Assembly: GCA_017471465.1 (NCBI GenBank)
Contig: JAFUTI010000001.1
Span: 1-64,000 of the forward strand
Direction of reading: 5' to 3'
Length of the DNA stretch: 64,000 bases
DNA from: Prevotella sp.
GTDB taxonomy: Bacteria > Bacteroidota > Bacteroidia > Bacteroidales > Bacteroidaceae
In this document: positions 9,801 to 17,600 of the stretch, piece by piece
Layout: every line of letters begins with the position of its first letter
Numbering within the stretch: position 1 is the stretch's first letter
The notes under the pieces: generated by a model
What the model saw: the letters and a program-made list of their open reading frames with translations, nothing else
Database searches by the model: none
What the model was told of the DNA's origin: nothing
Position numbers and translations under genes: made by a program

Positions 9801-12326
9801 CTCTTCGCCGGGATCTTCGCCTTCAACAACGGGCAGGGTGAGGGTCAGCTTGTTCCAGTAGTTGTTGGCAACCTGGGCAATCTCACAGGTGGCATCAGCG
9901 GCCGTGGCGGTATAGGAAACGACTTTTTGGTTGGCTGTACCGTTGTTGCCAGCGAAGGTCATGGACTGGCCATTCTCGTCGTTATAGGTGCTGACGGCGA
10001 TGGTGGCACCCTTGCAGGAGGGGACAGTGACCTTAGTGCCGGCGTTCACCTGATGCCAGCCACTGCCGTTATGGGCAAACTTACCGCTGGTGGCGTCGAC
10101 ATCGACCTTCACATCGATGGTCTTACCGTTGACGGTGGCCTGGGTCACGATGATGCCGGTCTTGCCCTGGATGTTGTACTTGGGATCGTCATTGTAGCCG
10201 CCCAACTCGTAGTTGACGGTGACGGCTTCGGTGCGGTTGGCAAGGTTGACCTCGTTCTGGGTGTAAACGGCGGTCAGAGCCATGTTGGCTGTAGGAGTAA
10301 TCTCCTGGCCTACAGCGTAAGTCGTAGTGCCGTCGCTCCAACCAGTCAGTGTGTAGCCTTCCTTATAGAGTGTGCTGTTCTTGGGAGCATTGAACTTGCT
10401 GCCAGCCTCAATCTCAAGTGCGGCAGGAGCAGTGCCGGTACCCTCGCCAGCAGCGAATGTTATATTATATTTGGTAACCTCTGCCGGCAGGTCTTCCTCA
10501 GCGATAGCCTCTACGGCAAAGTAGGGGTTATAATTGGCATTGCTGAAGTGTAGTGTGGTGGGGGCGTTGGTGCGGTAGTAGGCCACGACAACGTTGTCTT
10601 TGTTATTCATCCACTTGGTACCGTTGGTATTGAACTTCGCCACCTGCTCGTTGTTGGCGTTGGTGACGATGATGTCATTGCCGTAGTCGTGTGTGGCGTA
10701 GGTAATCTTCACACAGCCTTTGACGGGCACGCTGGCAGTAAAGTTTGACCAACCGTAGCTGGTGCCGTGCCACTTGCCCTTCAAGGTAGCGGCAGCGTTC
10801 TCAGCGTTGTCGGTCTGGCTGATGGTGCCGTCCTCGCCTACTTTAATATAAACGTCGCTTTCGGTAGCAAGAGCCTGCAACTGCGTCAGGTCGGCCTTGA
10901 TGTCGCGGAAACTTGTAGGCTCTTCGCCAGCAACAGCCACGACGTCATCAGCCGTGCGGGGGGCAATCTCAATTTTGTCATTATACATCACCACAATGCC
11001 TGTGATGTTATATGCCTTACCTTCCTCAAGCGCGATGTTTGTTTTGAACTTATCGTAATAGATAATGCTATTTGATCCATCGGAGAGGAGCTTGTCGTTC
11101 CCACTTACGCTATAGGTTACATTCTTCAGTGTTACAAGAGTGCTTTGGTTAGCCTTTACTACCTGAAGGATTGTTTTCTCTACGGGAGCAACATTGGCTG
11201 TACCGATGGTCAGTCCTTCCTTCGAGAAGTTTGTAATCTCGGCATTGCCCTGATAGAGTGTAATATTTGCATTAATCGTGCCAGTCAGCGTCTGACCTGC
11301 CTCCAAACCATGATTCTGAGTGTAAACCAATGCACCATTGCCATTGGCATCAGCCAAGAAAGCGTTGGAACCATTGACAAATACTACCTGCTCACCGTTG
11401 AAGGTAATCGTAGCTGGGGTACTCGTACTGGTCGCCTTGGCCTGCAGGTCGCTGAACGAGGTAACCGTCTCAGCAGCAGGTGTCACGGTCAGTTCATAGT
11501 TGGCAGTGCTGCCTTTGTAGTTGGTCTCATCTCCTGCATAGGTAGCGGTAATGGTAGTCTTACCTGCGGTAAGCAGGTTAATTTTGTTACCTGCAATAGT
11601 GGCGATTTCTTCTTTCGAGCTAGCCCAGGTCACTGTAGTATTGCTGATAGTGGTCTCGCCAGCCTTCACCGTTGCTGTAGGCAGGTCAATTGACTTACCG
11701 GCCTCGCCAGTTACAACGTGCTCTCCAAGTGTTATTGAAGTAATAGCGCGGTTGTCGCTCTGATCCTTTACCAGCTTATAGAAAGCGGTGACTGTAGCCT
11801 TGATATTGTTGTTGATGCTAGTGTAGCAGCGCCAGTCCTGGCTGTTGTACACGCCAATGTAGCGGCTTGTGCCCTCATTCACAAGGAACGGTTCGGTAGA
11901 GTTGCTGTTCTCGGCATCGGCCACCCATTTGAACTTGTTGTTCTCATTGGTGCCCACGCGCACACCGTTGTTGGTGGCTGTGCAGTAGAGATAGTTCTCT
12001 GTGTCAGCAACACCGAACTGATAAGTGGTGGTCTCGCCAGTGTTGACTGTCACCACCCATTGCAGGGCTGTAGTTACAGAAGAGGTAATCTCGTTTTTGT
12101 CGCCATTCAGCGTCACACCTGTAGCGACAGGAGCAGCACTTGTCCCTTTGTCGTTTGACAAGGCCATTGACGAGGTCTGGTCGACAATGACTACTACATC
12201 ACCCGACTGCAAACTGGCCGCATCGGTCTTGACCCACTTGTCAGCAGCCCAAGCACTGTTGCCCCAGATGCCTCCAAGCATCGCGAGCATGCTCAGCAGA
12301 GAGAATCTTAGTAATTTGTACTTCAT
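6873..12326 (-). CDS. Giant multidomain pectin methylesterase (CE8) with secretion tail
   Basis: An 1817-residue protein that would remove methyl esters from homogalacturonan outside the cell. A signal peptide (about 1-27, ending SAWA) is followed by a beta-rich module, a bacterial Ig-like (BIG2-type) domain (about 195-285), an OB-fold-like segment (about 290-380) and several repeat-type beta modules, including InlB-like GWSDGTTTYAVGQEITP. The CE8 domain occupies about 1440-1770: YQDTYY near 1588 and GLVDFVCGGGD near 1612 carry the two catalytic Asp, and WGRSWG supplies the Arg. The two Asp are 23 residues apart, against 21 in plant enzymes. The C-terminal tail (AIYNIKGMRV...GLYIIGGKK) suggests export to the surface. 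Most PMEs are 300-450 residues, so about 1400 residues here are accessory. Confidence 0.93.
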   Translation of the reverse strand: MKYKLLRFSLLSMLAMLGGIWGNSAWAADKWVKTDAASLQSGDVVVIVDQTSSMALSNDKGTSAAPVATGVTLNGDKNEITSSVTTALQWVVTVNTGETTTYQFGVADTENYLYCTATNNGVRVGTNENNKFKWVADAENSNSTEPFLVNEGTSRYIGVYNSQDWRCYTSINNNIKATVTAFYKLVKDQSDNRAITSITLGEHVVTGEAGKSIDLPTATVKAGETTISNTTVTWASSKEEIATIAGNKINLLTAGKTTITATYAGDETNYKGSTANYELTVTPAAETVTSFSDLQAKATSTSTPATITFNGEQVVFVNGSNAFLADANGNGALVYTQNHGLEAGQTLTGTINANITLYQGNAEITNFSKEGLTIGTANVAPVEKTILQVVKANQSTLVTLKNVTYSVSGNDKLLSDGSNSIIYYDKFKTNIALEEGKAYNITGIVVMYNDKIEIAPRTADDVVAVAGEEPTSFRDIKADLTQLQALATESDVYIKVGEDGTISQTDNAENAAATLKGKWHGTSYGWSNFTASVPVKGCVKITYATHDYGNDIIVTNANNEQVAKFNTNGTKWMNNKDNVVVAYYRTNAPTTLHFSNANYNPYFAVEAIAEEDLPAEVTKYNITFAAGEGTGTAPAALEIEAGSKFNAPKNSTLYKEGYTLTGWSDGTTTYAVGQEITPTANMALTAVYTQNEVNLANRTEAVTVNYELGGYNDDPKYNIQGKTGIIVTQATVNGKTIDVKVDVDATSGKFAHNGSGWHQVNAGTKVTVPSCKGATIAVSTYNDENGQSMTFAGNNGTANQKVVSYTATAADATCEIAQVANNYWNKLTLTLPVVEGEDPGEEPVAQDITGTWSFGNADVMAATLALSGSNTAGEVDDVEKNGLKMTVLANGATFRNNDDNIQVRKGAEFRVPVQSTKDVITVKGYPGYSYYSINGGDEIKNDQANPQTVYQVVNADIKRGYVSIVSTNDNNYYYSIKAELKAPSADDNLVEKSIYKTDFSDWKAASAAKSESTVAQQTKFTNETLNFTLYNTAVYSTTDTKFGSYTDLPHMSLQAAKAADPYVTTSPLANITKVRYIHGATGSNRGWKLEAKGDGDADWVVISDAVANPAAWSEVSQTINKKNVQLRWTNLNSSQNAYMFELEIFGKVDLSGAPLLGSFKYAGKTYVADDIFEMNNSGQYEATIELFQSDAMPDGSANVLADVVVDNGEIAATGITYTPGDNTCKVVIPVTAEGKTVEYVANFVRKPFFTLTYFDTKGESLGTQQVEKDTPIGAFQYDIANVAATKDGYKARGWFKNNYVGDKYTTESVITENISLYAVETEIEVSSDSRKYVFDLTKANFYAEDHEAFTPVGSGHYHNNHGWVFGNGDQLQLLVGKKASITLGLCAYSADVQIEASNGQSIAAKVGTDGALGSFSYEGEAGTLTLTFKGTTYVHGVTILNTTTTNYTKDGNTFTVKTGDDSSFLDALEAANGEGGTERVTIFLPNGTYDLGNACLTTVGRNNITIQGESQTGVIIQNLPTAEGIGVTATLLNTSEGLTLENLTLKNLYPYYDPSTGKASAFAGRAVCLQDKGNLTVCKNVTMLSYQDTYYSNNSNGYFYFGNCDIHGLVDFVCGGGDVFYENTTFTLESREMTEGKGDVTIAAPNGAKQYGYVMDHCIIDCHSATFNWGRSWGSPSKLAWLNTTLKQPSKIASGRFTAAGMNSAADGFFEYNTVDESGNVISPASKVIEFTHSNGNKKYETILTDAEAADYSKAKVFADAPQSFKDRVGLGGAVGITNVGQNIKADNDAIYNIKGMRVTNPTRGLYIIGGKKVMVK

Positions 12327-12382
12327 ACTGTTTGTTTTTAGTTGATAATTTGGAATATGTTTTTGTAAGTTTTAGTTGATAG

Positions 12383-14557
12383 TCAGCGATTTAGGATAAA
12401 TTTCTTTTCGTCCTTGACAACCAAGCCACGATAGCCGGAGCCGACGCGCTGTCCGCTGAGGTTATAGCGAGCACCGGAACGTGGTTTCTCTGTCGGCAGG
12501 CTGCTGATGGCAGTTGCTGAACCTTTTGTGCCGTTCAGGGTGATGGAGAAGACACACTGCTTCCCCTGGGGCGTGAAGGTGATGGCGCCTGTTGCAGGCT
12601 CGGACAGCGTCACCGTGCGGCTGACGACCTCCTTGCTCTTGGGGAAGACATAGGTAGTGGCATCGTAGCTGACGCCGTTGACCTCGCCCAAATAGGCATC
12701 CACATCGGTGTAGTTGTCGTATCCCGTGAAGACGAGATTGTTGATATAGACGTTTTCCGGCAGGTTGATGGTGTATTGTACGCCAGCGGAATATTTGATG
12801 CCGCCATTGTTGCCAGCGGCATAGCCTTTCGACTTGGTGTTGCTGATGGTGACATTGTTCTCGAAGGTGTAGAGGCTTGAGGTGTTCTCACCGGTGTTCG
12901 TCGTCGAGGCGAGGACATAGCTCACGTTGGTAGGCGTCACGGGGTCGATAACGGTTGACCCCTCACCGATGGCAGCGACTGCCGTGCCATCCTCTTTCTT
13001 GTAAGCGGGGTAATACTCGTCGACGGCATCGTCGGCATCGGCATTACCGGCAAGCATGATGTCCTGTACCAGGGAGTTGGCATAAACCTCAATATTGGTA
13101 TAATACTGTTTGGGGTCGAGGTCGTAGCCGTTGGCACTTAGGTTGCCGCCGTTGGCCTGCTCCCAGGCATCAGCCATGCCGTCGCCGTCGGCATCGAAAC
13201 CAGCCTCACGGCTGCCGGTACCGAAATTAGCCTCGGTGTAGCCGTTGACGTCGCTGACCACATCGATGCGGCCTTTCTTTCCCGTGACAGAACCGCTGTA
13301 GGTGGCCGTACCATTCTTGGCCTCTGTGAAATAGCGCTGGTCGACGTTGTCGGGATTCAGCGAGGCACCGGAGTAGGTGAGCACCTTGTCGTAGGCTTGC
13401 AGGGCAGAGTGAGTCGTCACCTTGTCGGTAGTTGTCGGCTCGTCAAGCTGTATGCAGATACAGTCGGTGCCGGCCGAGTTCTTTACGTAGGTCTCGTTCT
13501 CGCCGTTGTAGTGGTTGGGGTCAGGACTGTAGCGCTTGCCATTGATGGTGTAGGTGCCGCTGTCGTAGTTCATGTAGCTCCAGCCGGCATTGGCAGTGCT
13601 GTTGATGCGGTTGCCGCTCAGATAGTAGCGGCTGGTCATGGTCCAGTAGATGGGGTAGCCCTCGGCGTTGCCTTCTGCTCCAACGGTGACGGTGGTCAGG
13701 CGGCTGGTGGTGGCGGCGGGACCGGTCTTGTAGTAGTTGTTCACCATATTAATCTTGCCACCGCCGGGACCGCCGTAACAGCCATTGCCGCAGTTGTAGA
13801 TGACGCAGTTGCGGAAGTCGACATTCTCGGCCTGGACTGCGTTCTGCCACTGATACTGGCTATAGAGCTTGTTGCCTGTATAGCCCGTCCAGTTGTAACG
13901 GGCACCGTTGAAGCGAGGCGTACGGTTACCGTGGTGAATAAGCAGGTTGTGATGGAAAGACGCCAGCTTACCGCCCCAGATACCGCCGTAGCCGTGGGCA
14001 CCCTTGCCGTGTCCGGCATTGTTGAGGCTCTCGCCGATGGTACACCATTGCATAGTGAAGTTATTGTTGTCGTAGAACGAGGCCACCTCGTCGATGCTCC
14101 ACGAGAATGAGCAGTGGTCGAGGATAATGCCTGTCTTGTTGCGAGCCCATGTGGCATCGGCCCCATCGTTGACATTCTTCTCCTGACCTCTGCGGCTACG
14201 GATGAAGCGCACGATGATGTTGTTGCCACCATATTGCAACGTGTAGTAGCGCAGGGTAATGCCTGGGGCGGGTGCCGTCTGTCCGAGGATGGTGGTGTTG
14301 GCACCAATGGTCACGTCGCTCTTCAGGGCGATGACACCGCCCACGTCGAAGACGATAATCTTCTTACTGCTTCCGCTGACGGCAGCGCGGAAGGAACCGG
14401 TGCCAGAGTCGTTGAGGGTGGTGACGTGGATGACCGTACCGCCGCGTCCGCCGGTGGTATAGCGGCCGTGACCCTCAGCGCCGGGGAATGCCGGTGTCTG
14501 TGCTTGTGCGGCCAGCGAGAGAACCCAGGCCGCAAGTGTTGTTAATAGTTGTTTCAT
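12383..14557 (-). CDS. Pectate lyase, polysaccharide lyase family 1 type
   Basis: A 724-residue secreted enzyme that would cleave de-esterified polygalacturonate by beta-elimination. After the signal peptide (ends AQAQ) the parallel beta-helix starts with FPGAEGHGRYTTGGRGG. IILDHCSFSWSIDE (about 145-158) and HHGNRTPRFNG (about 208-218, with the catalytic RxPR arginine) are PL1 signatures. A calcium-loop segment FDADGDGMADAWEQ lies near 462. After about 520 come beta modules and the C-terminal tail YNLSGQRVGSGYRGLVV, shared with the pectinesterase. It lies 56 bp upstream of the pectinesterase gene on the same strand, so de-esterification and cleavage are encoded together. Confidence 0.95.
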   Translation of the reverse strand: MKQLLTTLAAWVLSLAAQAQTPAFPGAEGHGRYTTGGRGGTVIHVTTLNDSGTGSFRAAVSGSSKKIIVFDVGGVIALKSDVTIGANTTILGQTAPAPGITLRYYTLQYGGNNIIVRFIRSRRGQEKNVNDGADATWARNKTGIILDHCSFSWSIDEVASFYDNNNFTMQWCTIGESLNNAGHGKGAHGYGGIWGGKLASFHHNLLIHHGNRTPRFNGARYNWTGYTGNKLYSQYQWQNAVQAENVDFRNCVIYNCGNGCYGGPGGGKINMVNNYYKTGPAATTSRLTTVTVGAEGNAEGYPIYWTMTSRYYLSGNRINSTANAGWSYMNYDSGTYTINGKRYSPDPNHYNGENETYVKNSAGTDCICIQLDEPTTTDKVTTHSALQAYDKVLTYSGASLNPDNVDQRYFTEAKNGTATYSGSVTGKKGRIDVVSDVNGYTEANFGTGSREAGFDADGDGMADAWEQANGGNLSANGYDLDPKQYYTNIEVYANSLVQDIMLAGNADADDAVDEYYPAYKKEDGTAVAAIGEGSTVIDPVTPTNVSYVLASTTNTGENTSSLYTFENNVTISNTKSKGYAAGNNGGIKYSAGVQYTINLPENVYINNLVFTGYDNYTDVDAYLGEVNGVSYDATTYVFPKSKEVVSRTVTLSEPATGAITFTPQGKQCVFSITLNGTKGSATAISSLPTEKPRSGARYNLSGQRVGSGYRGLVVKDEKKFILNR

Positions 14558-14585
14558 TATTATCGTTGTTTTATTCTTTCATTCT

Positions 14586-14641
14586 TTCGTTATGACGTTA
14601 TTTCGTTATGACGTTATTTCGTTATGACGATATTTCGAGAT
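14586..14641. repeat. 8-bp tandem repeat array, unit nnCGTTAT
   Basis: Seven contiguous octamers fill the gap between the GH28/GH105 gene and the pectate lyase gene. They alternate TTCGTTAT and GACGTTAT and decay to GACGATAT and TTCGAGAT at the right. The same octamer family recurs at 43280-43318. The array is too short and too regular for a CRISPR and has no terminator structure. Confidence 0.85.
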
Positions 14642-14658
14642 GTGATATTCGTGGCGCG

Positions 14659-17600
14659 CTACTGCATGCGTTGCAGGCCTTCCCAGCGCACGTTCCACGT
14701 GCCGTCCTGAGGGAAGCCGGGGTTGTTCGGATTCTGGCAGCCGTCCCAGCCGGCGCACATCATGGCGATGGCGGTGAGCAGGGCACCGTTGCCGGGCAGG
14801 TAGATACGCAGACGGTCGGCCGTCTGGAAGTTGTGGCCGTTCTTGAGATAGGTGTTCTTCTGCGTGTCGATGAGCAGAGCCTTCAAGGCGGTCTCCGGCT
14901 GTCCGAGACGGGCGGCAGCCATGGCCGTCATGCCGTAGTCCCAGCCCCACGTCGTCTGCCAGTTCCAGTTCTGCATCACCCACTGGATCGTCTTTTCGGC
15001 AGCGACGGCATTGCTGCACAGGGAACCCGAGGGGAGCAGGCCAAAGGGTCCGAGGACGGCGGGATGGTCGTTGCGGCATTTCTCTTCAAACGTCTCGGTA
15101 GCCAGAACGGGCTGTGCTCCGCTGGCAACGGCATCGAAGGGGTCGAAGGACTTGAGGCCCGTGGTCTTGCCCTTAGACAGCCCGGCTGTGTAGATGCCCT
15201 CTTTGGTCTGTGGCAGGGGTGACATCTTGCTGCAGATATCGTCCCACTTCGCGTTTCGGTTCAGCCCCTGGCGTTCACGCCATAGGTTGGCTACACGTAG
15301 TCCGTACTGCCAATAGGCCAGTTCGAAGGGATGGTTGAAAGAGAAGTCTTTCGACATCGACTCCTGCATGGCGGTGGCACCTTGCAGGTAGTAGCGTTTC
15401 GTCTTGCTGTCGTAGCTGACGAAGTCGGCCATGAACTCAGCCGTCTCCTCTACCTGCTGGCCGTATGTCTTGAGTGTCTCTGCGGAAGGGGCTGCCCTGT
15501 AGAGCTCTTCGGCCATATATATATAATGTGGCTGCTGCCAGATGAGGAACGAGCCTGTGTTCGACGGTGCCTCGCCAGCCCACGGGTCGGTCATCTTCAT
15601 CCAACGGACACCCTTAAAACCTTGGCGGCGGGCAATCTCCCTGGCGACGGGGTAAGCTGCGGTGTTGTACCAACGGAGCACGTTGGCAACCACTTCTGGA
15701 CGGTGCCATAATGCGAAGTCGACAAAATGCCACCAGGTCATCTCAAGATGAGGTCGGCCGAACCATGAGTTGTAGGTCAGGCCGGTCTCTTGTGGCGGCA
15801 TGTTGTTGGCGCAGTTCACCTGAGTGAGGTATTGCGACAAGACGACACGACGTTCCAGCTCATGGGCTCGTGGGTCGGTACACAGACTGAAGTCGGCGAT
15901 GGCGCCATCCTGCCACCAGCGGTTCCAGGCCCTGATGGTAGCCTTAAGCTCCTGGTCGAAGACGAGGGCGGGGGCAGTGGCGGTGCTACTGCACAGCGGA
16001 CTGTACTCAGCCTTGAAGGCGAGAATGTCGGAGGTGGTGGTCAGGGTGAAATAATGACGATCACATTCGGTGATGGTGGCATCGCCCTGCCATGTGAGGG
16101 TGAGGTAATAACGGGTGGAGTCGAGCAGGTGCTCGATGACGGCGTTGTTAGTATTGGAAACAATGATTCGCGACGTGTGTCGCTCAGGTTTTGACCAATC
16201 GGCAGCAGCATCCGCATGTTTTCCTGTAGGATAGGGCAGACGGATGGCAATGCGGGCCCGACCGTCGCATAGCAGTGGTGTCTTGATGCGGTAGATGACT
16301 GCATCCTTGTCCTGTAGGGCGGCCGTGGTGACGTCGACAGTAGTACCGTCGGCTTGGAATGTCGACTCTATCTTGCCGTCATATAGCTGGAGCTCCTGAC
16401 GGATAGCCCTTAGGTCGTTGAGGGTGACAGACTTACCTTGCGCATCTTTCATTTCCAAACCGATCGTTCCGAGGTTCAGCCGATGTGGGTTTACACGGAA
16501 ATACTCTGTAGCAGCCACTTGACGAGGGGTGTCGCCTTTGGATGCCTTGTATTCTACGGCATACACTTCCTGATGTCCGTGGCCGAGGTCAAAAGACTTC
16601 TCCGTTTCGGACGGTGTCAGGGCACCGGTGTTTTCGAACTTATGCCAGCCCCAGTCAGACATGGCTGTCAGAGGCACACCTGCCTCATAATCAAAAGGGA
16701 ACGACTGCAGGCCGGTGACGTCGACCGTCGTAGCAAAGTGACCATTGCCCACCGTCAGCGAGGCCAACGGGTCGGCCTCGCTGATGACGGGATTATTGCG
16801 GGTGACCACGGCCTGGCGGTTAATCTCGGCAGTGGTGTTCTGCGTGTCGTAGCCCATTGCCTCCATCTCAAGCGAGGCCCAGATGAACGGGCCGAGGCCC
16901 TTGGCGTCGTTGTCACGTATCTTCTCGGAGAGGTAGTAGTCGTAGCCTCCGTCGCGACGGCGGTTCTCCTTGACAGTGCCCTTGGGGTTTACCGTCTTCA
17001 ACGCAGCCTCCACCTCAGGCGTTGCGGCGGGACCAAGTCCTGCCACGCTGCAGCAGTTGGTGAGCGAGATGGTCTTGTCGGCGTTCACTTTGATGAAATT
17101 GTTAATCATACCACGGTAGGCCTTGATACCGGCATCGCGATATTTGGCTCCGACATAACCCTTGCGGTAGGCTTTCAGTAAGGCATAGGTGAACATGGCG
17201 GAACAGGTGGATTCCAGGTAGTTCCCGTCTCGGTTCGGGCTGTCCATGACCTGATACCATACGCCAGTGTGCTTGTCTTGCCACTTCAGTATGGCGTCGA
17301 AGTCTTTTTGCAGCAAGTCGATGACCTCCGAGCGGCGGCTGTAGGTCTCGGGCAGGGCGTCGAGCACCTCGATGAGTGCCATGGTGTACCAACCCTGGGC
17401 GCGGCCCCAGCAGTGCTGCGAGAGTCCCGTCTCTGGGTCGGCCCAGAAGGTCTTGCGCGTCTCGTCGTAGGCATGGCGGTTGAGGCCGGTCTTGGGGTCG
17501 AGGGTACGCTGATAGGTCACTTTCAGCTGGTTGACGGCGTCGTCGTAGATGGCGGTGATGTCTTTGGCCTTCTTCGAAGTGATAGGTGCTGTCAGACAGC

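Noticed and set aside
8022-10553. Long plus-strand open frames (322 and 486 codons) opposite the pectinesterase gene
   Set aside because: Their translations are rich in Val, Gly, Asp and Leu in the mirror pattern of the antisense codons, have no motif or signal, and lie fully within a strongly supported gene.
14586-14641. Terminator or CRISPR-like array before the pectate lyase gene
   Set aside because: The units are direct repeats without pairing arms or T-run, and there are no spacers.
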